DNA from: Desulfofundulus australicus DSM 11792 | GTDB taxonomy: Bacteria > Bacillota > Desulfotomaculia > Desulfotomaculales > Desulfovirgulaceae | Length of the DNA stretch: 47,913 bases | Reading direction: 5' to 3' | NCBI RefSeq assembly: GCF_900129285.1 | Contig: NZ_FQUW01000021.1 | Location: 1 to 47,913 of the forward strand | Shown: piece after piece, positions 23,924 to 32,812 of the stretch | Numbering within the stretch: the first letter of the stretch is position 1 | Layout of the letters: every line of letters begins with the position of its first letter | Made by a program: the position numbers and the translations under genes | The notes under the pieces: generated by a model | The model's input: the letters and a program-made list of their open reading frames with translations, nothing else | Told to the model about the DNA's origin: nothing | The model's database searches: none

Positions 23924-24775
23924 TTACTCCCGGTCACTGCCCCACCGGTCCAGGCGATCCAGCAGCGGGCTGCGGGCTATGAGGGCGGTGAGAGAATATT
24001 TTTCGGCCACCACATGCAGTACAATGAGCAGCCCCAGATAAACCAGCTTAACACCGTCCGGCAATACCCATATTGCCGTAAGCCCCAGAGCGGCACCCAG
24101 GGCGTTTGCTCCCGTATCCCCCATCATTGCCCTGGCCTTCAAATCCACGGTGAGATAGGCCATTACGCTGCCCGCCAGTGCGCCCAGGAATGCCAGTGAC
24201 CACTGTCCCCAGCCAGCGGCAAACAGGAGGATGGAACCCAGAAGAAAACCCTTTCCCGCCCGGCCGGGACGCAAATCCAGCAGGTTGATGGTATTTACGG
24301 ACAGGGCCAGGGTTAAAGCATTAACCGGTACCCAGGCCAGGGGACCGGTTGCTGTGGCCAGAAAAAGGCTTACCCCTCCACCGGCCAGGGCCTTGAGGGC
24401 TCCGGTGGTCAGCCTTCCCTGCAGGAGGTTGCGCAGGTGTCCTTTCAAACCGCTGTCCCTGCGGGAGCCCCACACATCATCCACCAGCCCCAGGCAGGTG
24501 AAGGCAGCCAGGGCCAGGGAAAAAGCCAGGGCGGAAAACTGGAGCTGACCCGGCAAAAACGGGTAGAGAATCACTATACAAGCCACGGTGGCCAGGGAAA
24601 AAACCAGGCCCACACCCAGGGGAATAACCTCACCCCTGAAATTCGGGCGTACAAAACCCGCTTCCACAATCATCCCCATCAGCCCCGGCAGGAAAAGACG
24701 GGTGAACATGGCTCCCAGAAAAATGGTAATAACCAGGGCAGCCGGAAATGAAAAAGCCGTGATCTGCAAGGGCAT
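23924..24775 (-). CDS. MraY/WecA-like phospho-sugar transferase
   Basis: Polytopic membrane protein (283 residues, about nine helices) of the glycosyltransferase 4 family, which moves phospho-N-acetylhexosamine to undecaprenyl phosphate. The metal-site motif LVDDVWGSR and the motif NTINLLDLRPGRAGK are present, as is MGDTGANALG near the C-terminus. The usual NLTDGLDG of true MraY is replaced by NLLDLRPGRA, so this is a divergent paralogue. The frame starts at 24793, but ATG 24775 behind GAGGTG is better. It neighbours a GT2 gene and the SteA/SteB pair, suggesting an envelope glycan role. Confidence 0.8.
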   Translation of the reverse strand: MPLQITAFSFPAALVITIFLGAMFTRLFLPGLMGMIVEAGFVRPNFRGEVIPLGVGLVFSLATVACIVILYPFLPGQLQFSALAFSLALAAFTCLGLVDDVWGSRRDSGLKGHLRNLLQGRLTTGALKALAGGGVSLFLATATGPLAWVPVNALTLALSVNTINLLDLRPGRAGKGFLLGSILLFAAGWGQWSLAFLGALAGSVMAYLTVDLKARAMMGDTGANALGAALGLTAIWVLPDGVKLVYLGLLIVLHVVAEKYSLTALIARSPLLDRLDRWGSDRE

Positions 24776-24826
24776 AAAAACACCTCGCGCCATGAACCAG
24801 GGTATATTACAACGACATTATTATAA

Positions 24827-25501
24827 CTAACCTCTGGCCTGCCAGAGAACCCTGGCCACATGCCAGAATTGCTTTCCCCGGTGGATAAATCCTTTTAAAT
24901 CTCTCCCGGTTTCCCGGTGGGTCATAACCACGGGAATTTCCCGGACCCGGAAACCCAGGCGGGCTGCTTTAATGGTCATACCCACTTCCACCCCGAAGCC
25001 GGAAGCAAAGGGCAGCAAATGCTGTAGCACTTCCCGCTTCAGGGCCCGCTGCCCGGACAAAGGGGCATCCATAACCAGGCCCGTATACCACCGGATCCCG
25101 GCCCGGGCCAGGCCCTTGACCAGGCCGAATCCACCCCTGCGCCTGGCTGCCGGGAAGCGGGCCACCGTCATATCGGCCTCGTCTTCCAGGATGGGGAGCA
25201 GCAACTGCCTGGCCTGCACGGCACTGGCTCCCAGGTCGGCATCTATAAGCAGGATAACATCCCGGGTGCAGAGGGGCACTCCCCGGTTTAAAGCTTCACC
25301 TTTGCCCCTGTTGCGCTCAAGACTGATTACCCGGGCACCGCAGGCCCGGGCTATCTCGGCCGTGGCATCGGTGGAACCATCATCAACCACCACCACCTCC
25401 GCCACCTCGGGAATGGATAAAACAGCCTCCAACGTATCCCCGATCCGTCCAGCCTCATTATAGGCGGGAATCAGTACCGATACCGCTGGTTCCTTTTCCA
25501 T
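24827..25501 (-). CDS. Family 2 glycosyltransferase
   Basis: GT-A fold glycosyltransferase family 2, about 224 residues, of the dolichyl-phosphate-hexose-synthase-like type. It has SVLIPAYNEAGRI at the start, VVVDDGSTDAT, and the IDADLG metal-binding motif. No transmembrane helix is obvious, so it probably acts at the inner membrane face. The open frame reaches 25684, but the conserved protein starts at ATG 25501. That start overlaps the SteB-like gene end by 44 bases. It is followed by the MraY-like gene. Confidence 0.85.
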   Translation of the reverse strand: MEKEPAVSVLIPAYNEAGRIGDTLEAVLSIPEVAEVVVVDDGSTDATAEIARACGARVISLERNRGKGEALNRGVPLCTRDVILLIDADLGASAVQARQLLLPILEDEADMTVARFPAARRRGGFGLVKGLARAGIRWYTGLVMDAPLSGQRALKREVLQHLLPFASGFGVEVGMTIKAARLGFRVREIPVVMTHRETGRDLKGFIHRGKQFWHVARVLWQARG

Positions 25502-26387
25502 CAGCAGGTTGTCCCCCTTCGTCCAGTTCGGGCAGAAACTTCTGGGCGGTAGGTTTAACCCCGTAATGCCCCGGTTTGCCCGTAAGAGCATATACCAGCG
25601 CCACCTGACCGGGAATGGTATCAATATTATCCACAGTAGTAATGCGTTTTTTCTGGTAGTCCTGCATGTAGGAGTAAAGGACACTGGTTTCTTCCACGCC
25701 GTAGACAGGCACCTTGTATTGCAGGAGAGTATCGATCAGGGGCAAATCCAGGGCCTGAACCCTGACCATTTTGCGATCCTGGCTGCCGCCGATGATAATT
25801 ACACCATCCAGGGGCACTCCATAATTCCCGCTGATTTTAAGCAGATCCTCCTCCACCAGGACATCCATTGCTTTATTCTTGCCTTTAACCAGTCCCCGGG
25901 CAATTTCCGCAGCCAGGCGGGCGGTCAGTTGCTCGTCAGTCAGGTTACTCCAGCCCAGTTTTTTCTCCAGTGCCTGTCTGTTGCCATCTATATAAAAACC
26001 ATTCAACACCGTGGTAATGGACTGCACCTCTGCCCCGGCCAGGCGCAGGGTGGCAATAAGATCATCGGGAAATCCATAACTGTTCGTTTCGATAATGGCC
26101 AGCCGGTAACCGCTCAAACGCTCGCGCACCAGAACCGGCAGCACCTGTTTTTCAAACTGTTTTTGCCTTTCGTTGTCCATCTCCAGGGCATTGGCCCGCG
26201 CTTCCACCGCTTCGTTTTTTTCCCGGAGCTGCTCCATTTGTAACATGAGTTTATCCGCCAGTTGTTTTTGCTGGCGGGTTAAAGCATCATTCCCGAGCAG
26301 GGTACTGCCCACCAGTATGCCAATCCCCAGGGCAAGAAAAACGGCCACCAGGGAAGCAATATGATATTTTAAATCTATAATCATCAT
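25458..26387 (-). CDS. SteB/MctB-like membrane-anchored coiled-coil protein
   Basis: 309-residue protein of the PF11382 type (called copper transporter MctB in mycobacteria and SteB in corynebacteria). One N-terminal transmembrane helix (about residues 9-30, LVAVFLALGIGILVGSTLLG) is followed by a coiled coil (residues 35-75, rich in Q, E, K and L). A soluble domain with VIIIGGS near residue 208 follows. It lies directly downstream of the SteA gene (9-base gap). In actinobacteria SteA and SteB form a complex at the septum; a copper role here is not supported by any metal motif I can see. Confidence 0.8.
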   Translation of the reverse strand: MMIIDLKYHIASLVAVFLALGIGILVGSTLLGNDALTRQQKQLADKLMLQMEQLREKNEAVEARANALEMDNERQKQFEKQVLPVLVRERLSGYRLAIIETNSYGFPDDLIATLRLAGAEVQSITTVLNGFYIDGNRQALEKKLGWSNLTDEQLTARLAAEIARGLVKGKNKAMDVLVEEDLLKISGNYGVPLDGVIIIGGSQDRKMVRVQALDLPLIDTLLQYKVPVYGVEETSVLYSYMQDYQKKRITTVDNIDTIPGQVALVYALTGKPGHYGVKPTAQKFLPELDEGGQPADGKGTSGIGTDSRL

Positions 26388-26396
26388 CCCACCAAC

Positions 26397-27518
26397 CTAT
26401 ATCCCCAGCAACAGGCGGAACTGAATATATAAAAGGCGCAAAAGTTCCCTGGTCGCCGGGGAAATAATAATGACCACGCCGGCGGGTAAAAGGGCCGCGA
26501 GAACAATCTGGGCCAGGTACCTGGCTTTGAGGCGATTGCGGTAAAGCTTGCTCACTCCTTTGGCATCAACCAGTACCGAACCCACCTTCAGGCGCACCAG
26601 AAAAGTGCTCCCCATGCCCTGCCGTCCTTTTTCCAAAAAGTCCTCCACACAAAAATGGGTACCTACCGCCACTATTAATTCCGCTCCCCCGTCATACGCC
26701 AGGAGCATGGCTATATCCTCGCTGGTCCCGGGAGCAGCAAAAATTGCCGCCTTTAATCCCAGTTGGTGTATCCGCTGCAACCCGGGAGCGCGACCGTCAG
26801 GATAGGCATGCACCACCAGCTCCGCCCCTGAACAAAGGGTTTTATCCGAAACGCTGTCCATATCCCCCACGATGACGTCGGGCTGGTAGCCAAACTCGAT
26901 CAGCGCGTCGGCGCCCCCATCCACGCCCACCAGCACCGGGTGCATTTCATCAATGTAAGACTTAATAGCCCTGAGATCTTCCTTATAGTTATGCCCCCGC
27001 ACCACAATTAGCACGTGCCTTCCCTTGAAGGAAGTACGCAAAGAGGGCCGCTGGTACTCGCCCTTGATCAGGCTCATTTCATGCCGGGCATGTTCCAGGG
27101 TATTTTCCACAAAACGGGAAAGGACATTGCCCATATTTTTCTGGGCCAGTGCCATTTTTTGTTTGATTTCCTCGGCAGTGAGAATATGACCGGAGGCCAC
27201 CTGGCGCCCCTGGCAGAAAATCAGGCCGTCAACAATCTCCACTTCCTGCCCTTCCGCCACCAGTTCCATAATCTCCTCCCCGGCATTATCCACCAGGATT
27301 ATACCTGCCTGGACCAGGGTCAGGGGACCATGATTGGGATATTTATCGCTCAAAGAGGGAGCAGCATTAATTACCGCCCGCACCCGGGCTTCCACCAGGG
27401 AACGGGCAGCCACATCATCCAGCTCAGGATGGTTGATAACAGCTATTTCATGAGGCCCCAGGCGCTTGACCAGGTGTTTCGTCCGCTTGTCCACCCGGGC
27501 AATACCCCTGACGTGCAT
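26397..27518 (-). CDS. steA: SteA-like protein with thiamine pyrophosphokinase-like domain
   Basis: 373-residue protein. The N-terminal half includes GPLTLVQAGIILVDN and a long helical stretch; the middle resembles a thiamine pyrophosphokinase domain with the DVIVGDMDSVSDKTL motif (about residues 213-228). A C-terminal transmembrane segment covers residues 337-356. This arrangement is typical of SteA (DUF3866 is separate), a putative cytokinetic-ring protein. A consensus sigma-A promoter lies 31 bases upstream. The next three genes (SteB-like, GT2, MraY-like) follow tightly, so the four may be one operon for a septal or envelope function. Confidence 0.8.
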   Translation of the reverse strand: MHVRGIARVDKRTKHLVKRLGPHEIAVINHPELDDVAARSLVEARVRAVINAAPSLSDKYPNHGPLTLVQAGIILVDNAGEEIMELVAEGQEVEIVDGLIFCQGRQVASGHILTAEEIKQKMALAQKNMGNVLSRFVENTLEHARHEMSLIKGEYQRPSLRTSFKGRHVLIVVRGHNYKEDLRAIKSYIDEMHPVLVGVDGGADALIEFGYQPDVIVGDMDSVSDKTLCSGAELVVHAYPDGRAPGLQRIHQLGLKAAIFAAPGTSEDIAMLLAYDGGAELIVAVGTHFCVEDFLEKGRQGMGSTFLVRLKVGSVLVDAKGVSKLYRNRLKARYLAQIVLAALLPAGVVIIISPATRELLRLLYIQFRLLLGI

Positions 27519-27548
27519 ATAATCTCACCGCCTTAATATTTCTCTAAC

Positions 27549-27577
27549 ATTTTACAGTTTTTGTGACAGCCAGTCAA
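27549..27577 (-). promoter_or_regulatory. Sigma-A promoter of the steA operon
   Basis: On the minus strand TTGACT (27572-27577) and TAAAAT (27549-27554) are separated by 17 bases. It lies just downstream of the spo0A terminator, so the steA genes are independent of spo0A transcription. Confidence 0.75.
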
Positions 27578-27594
27578 GAAAAGGCCCTGTTTCG

Positions 27595-27621
27595 CAAAAA
27601 AACCTGACCGTAGGTCAGGTT
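27595..27621 (-). terminator. spo0A terminator
   Basis: Perfect 9-bp stem AACCTGACC (27601-27609) / GGTCAGGTT (27613-27621) with a 3-base loop, followed on the minus strand by a T run. It begins 11 bases past the spo0A stop. Confidence 0.9.
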
Positions 27622-27631
27622 CCCGGCTACT

Positions 27632-28396
27632 TTAACTTACTTTAGCCTCCAGTCTAAGCTTGTCCGCTACCATGGCTATAAATTCAGAATTGGTAGGCTT
27701 GCCTCTCTGTAAATTTATTGTATAGCCGAAAAACTTGGTCATCATTTCCACGTTCCCTCTATCCCAGGCCAGCTCTATGGCATGGCGAATGGCCCTTTCC
27801 ACCCGGCTGGGTGTGGTCTGGTATTTCTGGGCAATCATGGGGTAAAGTTCTTTGGTCACTGCCCCCAGCAGGTTGACCTCGTTAATTACTGCCAGGATGG
27901 CATCCCGCAAGTAGTGATATCCCTTTATATGGGCCGGAACGCCCATCTCATGAATGATATTCGTAACCGCCACATCGAGATTTTTAGTTTTATTTGGAGA
28001 TATGTACTGGGAAACATTAACGCCATCGGCAAGCTGCCGGATACGCGTTGCCAGAACACTGAAATCAAAGGGTTTTAATATATAATAATCAGCTCCCAGC
28101 TCCACTGCCCGCTGGGTTACGCTTTCCTGTCCAAAAGCAGTAAGCATTATTACCTTGGGGCGGGGCGAAGTATTTCCCAGCTTCTCCAGCACACCAATAC
28201 CATCCAGGTGAGGCATAATGATATCAAGGACAACAATATCGGGTTTTTGCTGCTTTATTAACTCCAGGGCCTCTAATCCATTATATGCTATACCTGTTAA
28301 TTCAAAATCCTCTTGTTGATGGATAAATTCTTTGAGTAATTCGCAAAACTCTCGATTATCATCAGCAATTAACACTTTAACGGTCTTTTTCACCAT
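27632..28396 (-). CDS. spo0A: Sporulation transcription factor Spo0A
   Basis: Master response regulator for entry into sporulation, 254 residues. The receiver domain has the acidic pair D12/D13, the phosphoacceptor aspartate D58 in [12 protein letters not shown] and the conserved lysine in YILKPFDF. The C-terminal DNA-binding domain ends with the near-invariant segment around [21 protein letters not shown]. The frame starts at 28417, but ATG 28396, 9 bases after AGGAGG, is the right start. A 0A-box-like site and a terminator lie upstream. It follows spoIVB, the standard Firmicute order. Confidence 0.97.
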   Translation of the reverse strand: MVKKTVKVLIADDNREFCELLKEFIHQQEDFELTGIAYNGLEALELIKQQKPDIVVLDIIMPHLDGIGVLEKLGNTSPRPKVIMLTAFGQESVTQRAVELGADYYILKPFDFSVLATRIRQLADGVNVSQYISPNKTKNLDVAVTNIIHEMGVPAHIKGYHYLRDAILAVINEVNLLGAVTKELYPMIAQKYQTTPSRVERAIRHAIELAWDRGNVEMMTKFFGYTINLQRGKPTNSEFIAMVADKLRLEAKVS

Positions 28397-28455
28397 TAAA
28401 TCCCGCCTCCTGAACAAATAAAATAATTTTCTCTATAATGGTATTTATAGGCAAT

Positions 28456-28462
28456 TTCGACG
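28456..28462 (+). promoter_or_regulatory. Candidate 0A box upstream of spo0A
   Basis: TTCGACG matches the Spo0A box TTCGACA (reverse complement TGTCGAA) at six of seven positions, about 60 bases upstream of the spo0A start. Autoregulation of spo0A is known in Bacillus. A short motif like this can occur by chance. Confidence 0.35.
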
Positions 28463-28463
28463 C

Positions 28464-28494
28464 ATAAAAAAAATCTCCTTCCTAACGAAGGAAA
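28464..28494 (-). terminator. Terminator between spoIVB and spo0A
   Basis: TCCTTC/GAAGGA stem with a 5-base loop on the minus strand, followed by GATTTTTTTT. Together with the hairpin at 28567 it gives spoIVB two stops before spo0A. Confidence 0.75.
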
Positions 28495-28566
28495 TAATTT
28501 ATTTACTATTTTTGTTAATATATGACACTAAATGACTACCTAGGAACATAATATGGTTCTTAGTCG

Positions 28567-28595
28567 AAAAAAGTTGTAAATCAAGCAACTTTTTT
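28567..28595 (-). terminator. Hairpin overlapping the spoIVB stop
   Basis: AAAAAAGTTG (28567-28576) pairs with CAACTTTTTT (28586-28595), and the spoIVB stop codon lies in the loop. The T run on the minus strand is CTTTTTT. The stem is AT-rich and palindromic, so it could act in both directions. Confidence 0.5.
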
Positions 28596-29861
28596 ATCTT
28601 TTGGTAGCAAGTTTGCCTCATAGATCATCCATTCGGCAAGCACACCATAACCACGGGTAGGATCGTTTACAAAAACATGGGTTACGGCACCTACAATCCT
28701 GCCGTTCTGGATGATGGGACTGCCACTCATTCCCTGAATAATTCCACCGGTCTGGCGCAATAACTCGGGATCAATAACTTTTATCACCAGACCCTTACCT
28801 TCCCACCTGTTCTGAGGCATTACCTGTAATATTTCAACAGAATATCTACCAATTCGATTTCCCCGTAAAACGGTGAGAATCTCAGCGGGGCCCCTCTTCA
28901 CCTGGTAAACCAGGGCCACGGGAATTGGCTGCGGGTAGAGGGGGTTGGCCAGGGGCTGGCGCAGTGAACCAAAAATTCCATAGGATGTATTTTTTTCTAT
29001 ATTCCCTGTCAATCCGTCGCCGGTAAATAACCCGATTTTTTCACCGGGCTGGCCCCGGCGACCGGGACGGATCCCCTGCACCACCGCCTCCACGATCTGG
29101 CCGTCTTCAAGATCGATCCGGCGGTTTGTTTCAAAATCGGTAATCACGTGACCGAGAGCTCCATATTTTTTACTTTTTGGTTCGTAAAATGTCAGGGTGC
29201 CAATACCGGCCGCACTATCCCTCACATAAAGCCCTATGCGGTACCTTTTGGTTTCCGCACAGAATACCGGGTTCAACCGCGTGGTAAAGATGCGCTGGCC
29301 CCGTTTTATTTCCAGGGTAACCGGGCTGCCCGTCTGACCACACCGGGTTATTTCACTGCGCACCTGCTGTTCGCTCTGTACCCGGCGGCCGTTTATTTTC
29401 AGGATTACATCTCCATTTAAAATCCCTGCTTCCAGAGCAGGATTATGCTTGTTACCCTGCGGGTCGGTTATAACGGCATGCCCTACGACCATAACTCCCC
29501 GGGAATGAAGCAGGACGCCTATGGAATGCCCGCCGGGAACAACCCTCACGGCAGGCACCACATTGACCACCATATGGTTCAGGGGAATAAGTCCCAGAAG
29601 TTTAATCTGCATATCCACCCTTCCGGGAACGGTGGCTACCGGTACGATACCCTGGGCGGGATTCCAGGTGATCCGGGGCTGCCCGGATAAAATTTTAACT
29701 TTAAAGAATTTTACGGGTAATCCCCGGGGTAAGAGGGGGTCGCCTATGGCCACATTTGTCCCAAAGGACATAAATAAAGCCTTAACGGTCATATTTAAAC
29801 CCAGAAAACCCGCTATCAGAAGTAAAACAGCCATGAGAAGGACAAGTCTTTTTTTGCTCAG
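28581..29861 (-). CDS. spoIVB: SpoIVB peptidase
   Basis: Serine peptidase made in the forespore that triggers pro-sigma-K processing. It has an N-terminal membrane anchor (LLIAGFLGLN), a PDZ domain (about residues 110-190, with DVILKINGRRV), then the S55-type peptidase domain with histidine in GALGHVITD and the nucleophile in IIQGMSGSPII. The ATG at 29834 has no ribosome site. A TAA lies in frame directly upstream of ATT (29864) and CTG (29861), and GGAGG is 9 bases before the CTG. So translation probably begins at CTG or ATT, giving a basic head (SKKR) before the anchor. The CTG is used here; the start is uncertain. Confidence 0.9.
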   Translation of the reverse strand: MSKKRLVLLMAVLLLIAGFLGLNMTVKALFMSFGTNVAIGDPLLPRGLPVKFFKVKILSGQPRITWNPAQGIVPVATVPGRVDMQIKLLGLIPLNHMVVNVVPAVRVVPGGHSIGVLLHSRGVMVVGHAVITDPQGNKHNPALEAGILNGDVILKINGRRVQSEQQVRSEITRCGQTGSPVTLEIKRGQRIFTTRLNPVFCAETKRYRIGLYVRDSAAGIGTLTFYEPKSKKYGALGHVITDFETNRRIDLEDGQIVEAVVQGIRPGRRGQPGEKIGLFTGDGLTGNIEKNTSYGIFGSLRQPLANPLYPQPIPVALVYQVKRGPAEILTVLRGNRIGRYSVEILQVMPQNRWEGKGLVIKVIDPELLRQTGGIIQGMSGSPIIQNGRIVGAVTHVFVNDPTRGYGVLAEWMIYEANLLPKDKKVA

Positions 29862-30012
29862 AATTTATCGCCTCCCCGATAATTTTGCCTCACCCCCATT
29901 CCAGATAAGGCATAAAATTTTAAATAATAATGTGCATTTTTAAGATAGCCCGAGATAATGTCATTTATTCTGACTAAATGTGCCGACAATGGTTTATTTG
30001 CTTTTAAAAAAC

Positions 30013-30034
30013 AAAAAAGCCCGTAAATGGGCTT
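30013..30034 (-). terminator. Terminator after recN
   Basis: AAGCCC (30017-30022) and GGGCTT (30029-30034) form a 6-bp stem followed on the minus strand by TTTTTTG. It lies 40 bases past the recN stop and ends the long recN operon. The stretch from here to the spoIVB start holds no gene. Confidence 0.75.
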
Positions 30035-30073
30035 GGGATGTCGTTCTGGCTTTGCAATTTTAAATACAAATAG

Positions 30074-31777
30074 TTAACAAATTTTTTTACGGGCACTTTT
30101 TAATCTGGCCTGTTCCAGCAGGTGACGGGCATGGTCCCTGGCCAGGGTATCCGCCTCATGTCCCCCGAGCATGCGGGCCAGTTCCCCCAGGCGCTCCTCC
30201 CCATCCAGTTTCTTTACCCGGGTTGTGGTTTTCCCGGCCAGGACTTCTTTGAAAATGCTGAAATGGGTAAGGGCAAAGCTGGCTATCTGGGGAGCATGGG
30301 TAACGCAGATCACCTGGCGATGACCGGCAAGGCCGGACAGCTTTTCAGCTACGGACACCAGGGTCCTTCCGCCAATACCTGCATCCACCTCATCAAAAAC
30401 CAGGGTTGGCAATTCATCCACCCCGGCCAGGATGGCACGCAGGGCCAGCATTACCCGGGACAGCTCACCACCGGAAGCAATTCTGGCCAGCGGGCGCAGG
30501 GGTTCCCCGGGGTTGGGGGAAATAAGAAACTCCACCCGCTCACGCCCGGCTGCGGAGGCCTCCTTCAGCTCCTCGAATTGCACCTGGAAGGCAACTTTAT
30601 TCATTTCCAGATCGGCCAGCTCCCGCATTACCGCTTCTTCCAGCAACCGGGCCTGCTCCCGGCGGGCCAGGGAAAGTTCCTGCGCTTTACTTTGCCAGCG
30701 CTCCGCCCACCTTTCAACCTCCTCCTCCAGGGCCGCCATGTTTTCCCCGGCCAGGGTGAGTGTTTCCAGTTCGGCTGCTGCCTGTTCCCGATAACGCAGG
30801 ATCTCCTCCACGCTGTTACCGTATTTCCGCTTGAGCTCGCCGATGCGGGAAAGCCTCCCCTCCACCTCCTGCAGGCGTCCGGGGTTGAATTCCAGCTCCT
30901 CCCGGTACCGGGCCAGCTCCCGCACCACATCCTCCACCTGATATAAAACGTTCCGCAAAACTGAGCTCAACGACGTAAGCCCCGGATCGAACCGGGACAA
31001 TTCTTCCAGGTCCCGGCAGGCATGACCCAGCAGATCCATTGCCGCCGGCAAACCTTCCTCACCACCGTGCAGGGCCTGATAACAACGACCGGCCAGGACG
31101 GTCATCTTTTCGGCATTGGCCAGGCGTGTCCGTTCCTGGAGCAGCGCTTCTTCTTCCCCGGCAGAAAGGTGAGCGTTATCAATCTCCTGCACCTGATAGG
31201 CCAGCAAGTCCTGGCGGTGGAGCCGGTCCCTGGTGTTATTGCGGAGTTCTTCCAGCCGGGATGACAGCTCACGCCACCGGTGATAAATTTCCGCCACTTC
31301 CTGCCGCAGGGGCCATAACCCGGCAAACCGGTCCAGGAGATCCCTGTGCCGGTCGGGGTTAAAAAGGGACTGGCTCTCATGCTGCCCGTGGATATCCACA
31401 AGATACTGCCCTGCTTCCCGGAAGATGCTCAGGGGAACCAGCTGCCCGTTCAACCGGCAGGTGTGGCGGCCATTACGGCTCAATTCCCGCGTCATGACCA
31501 GCATCCCGTCTTCTTCCAGCGAAATTCCCCACGCCCCCAGCTTCTCCTTAAGCGCTGCCAGCGGTTGAATTTCAAAAACTGCGGTAATCCTGGCCTTCTC
31601 TTTTCCGGTGCGGATAAATTCCGTCCAGGCCCTGCCACCCAGCGCCACCTGCAGTGCTTCCACAATAATTGACTTGCCCGCACCCGTTTCCCCGGTAAGT
31701 ACGTTCAACCCGGCAGTGAATTCTATGCTCTGCCGGTCAATAAGGCCGAAATCCTGAATATCCAGGGATACCAGCAC
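30074..31777 (-). CDS. recN: DNA repair protein RecN
   Basis: SMC-like ATPase acting early at double-strand breaks, 567 residues. It has Walker A TGETGAGKS near residue 30, two coiled-coil arms (residues about 150-370, E/R/L rich), an ABC signature in ARIASGGELSRVMLALRA, and Walker B LVFDEVDAGIGG. The frame opens at 31801, but GTG 31777 after GGGGGGTGAGG fits and begins LVSLDIQDFGLID. It is the last gene of the OLE-containing operon, as in Bacillus, and the terminator at 30013 follows. Confidence 0.95.
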   Translation of the reverse strand: MLVSLDIQDFGLIDRQSIEFTAGLNVLTGETGAGKSIIVEALQVALGGRAWTEFIRTGKEKARITAVFEIQPLAALKEKLGAWGISLEEDGMLVMTRELSRNGRHTCRLNGQLVPLSIFREAGQYLVDIHGQHESQSLFNPDRHRDLLDRFAGLWPLRQEVAEIYHRWRELSSRLEELRNNTRDRLHRQDLLAYQVQEIDNAHLSAGEEEALLQERTRLANAEKMTVLAGRCYQALHGGEEGLPAAMDLLGHACRDLEELSRFDPGLTSLSSVLRNVLYQVEDVVRELARYREELEFNPGRLQEVEGRLSRIGELKRKYGNSVEEILRYREQAAAELETLTLAGENMAALEEEVERWAERWQSKAQELSLARREQARLLEEAVMRELADLEMNKVAFQVQFEELKEASAAGRERVEFLISPNPGEPLRPLARIASGGELSRVMLALRAILAGVDELPTLVFDEVDAGIGGRTLVSVAEKLSGLAGHRQVICVTHAPQIASFALTHFSIFKEVLAGKTTTRVKKLDGEERLGELARMLGGHEADTLARDHARHLLEQARLKSARKKIC

Positions 31778-31781
31778 GTCC

Positions 31782-32237
31782 TCACCCCCCGGCCAGCTCA
31801 TTTAAACGCTGCAGCACTGCCGAAACCTTTCTTTTGGGTTTGACTATAACTAAAATGGTATCATCGCCAGCCACGGTACCGATGATTTCCGGCCAGGCCG
31901 CCTGATCGATGGCCGAAGCCACACCCTGCGCCTCACCCGGCAGGGTTTTAATCACCACCAGATTTTCACTGTAATCGATGAGCTGTACCGAAGTACGCAG
32001 GAGCCTTTTGAGCCGTTCATCCCGTTTTAAAGGAGGTGCTTCACCCGGAGCGGCATAACGAAAAATGCCACCCTCGGCGGGAACCTTGATCAGCCCCAGC
32101 TCCCGGATATCCCGGGACACTGTGGCCTGGGTAACGGGAAACCCGGCTGCCCGCAGGGCCTCCGCCAGCTCTTCCTGGGTTTCGATAACCTGCTGGCGGA
32201 TAATCTCCAGGATTAACCTCTGCCGCCGGGCTTTCAC
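31782..32237 (-). CDS. argR: Arginine repressor
   Basis: ArgR/AhrC family regulator, 151 residues. The N-terminal winged helix ([37 protein letters not shown]) binds ARG boxes. The C-terminal domain with [12 protein letters not shown] forms the arginine-binding hexamer. The start is GTG at 32237 and it overlaps the methyltransferase stop by 4 bases. The argR-recN pairing is standard in Firmicutes. No arginine-biosynthesis gene lies in the window. Confidence 0.95.
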   Translation of the reverse strand: MKARRQRLILEIIRQQVIETQEELAEALRAAGFPVTQATVSRDIRELGLIKVPAEGGIFRYAAPGEAPPLKRDERLKRLLRTSVQLIDYSENLVVIKTLPGEAQGVASAIDQAAWPEIIGTVAGDDTILVIVKPKRKVSAVLQRLNELAGG

Positions 32238-32812
32238 TTTCCAGCACCTGCCTTCTCCAGGAGAATTACCACCGGTGCCCTGGAAGACCGGTTCCAGAAG
32301 GACAGCCTCACCACCGCATACTGGTGGGGGGAGAGATCCCGGGTGAAATCCTCCACAGCCTTCAGTTCCTCCATTGCCCCCGGATGTCCGGTATACACGA
32401 CCAGGGAAATGCGGCCCCCCGCAGCCAGCAGGGAGAGTGCCGCCTCCAGGGCTTCCAGGGTGGAATCGGGCCGCGTAATGATCCGGTGGTCGCCACCGGG
32501 CAAGTATCCCAGGTTAAACATTACCGCTTTCACCCCGCCGGGAACGTAGGCGGACATTTCCCGGTGATCCACAGCCAGTAGAGTCACCCGGTCCAGCAGG
32601 CCCGCCCCGGCCAGCTGTTCCCTGGTCTTCTCCAGAGCCCGGGCCTGAATATCAAAGGCAAAAACCCTTCCCTGCTCCCCCACACCCCGGGCTAAAAAAA
32701 GAGTATCCTGGCCGTTACCCGCAGTGGCATCCACCGCCAGACAACCCGGTACCAGCACGGGACTGATAAAACTCTGCGCCCATTGCACGGCACTATCGCA
32801 TTTAAAAATCAT
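32234..32812 (-). CDS. Class I SAM-dependent methyltransferase, MnmM (YtqB) family
   Basis: 192-residue Rossmann-fold methyltransferase with the SAM-binding motif [14 protein letters not shown] near residue 29 and FAFDIQ after it. The form is that of the rRNA-methylase-like PF06962 family, which includes Bacillus YtqB, shown to be the tRNA methyltransferase MnmM (5-carboxymethyl/aminomethyl-2-thiouridine). The catalytic motif [11 protein letters not shown] and the terminal [11 protein letters not shown] are visible. It overlaps both neighbours slightly (nadK and argR), so coupling is likely. Confidence 0.8.
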   Translation of the reverse strand: MIFKCDSAVQWAQSFISPVLVPGCLAVDATAGNGQDTLFLARGVGEQGRVFAFDIQARALEKTREQLAGAGLLDRVTLLAVDHREMSAYVPGGVKAVMFNLGYLPGGDHRIITRPDSTLEALEAALSLLAAGGRISLVVYTGHPGAMEELKAVEDFTRDLSPHQYAVVRLSFWNRSSRAPVVILLEKAGAGK

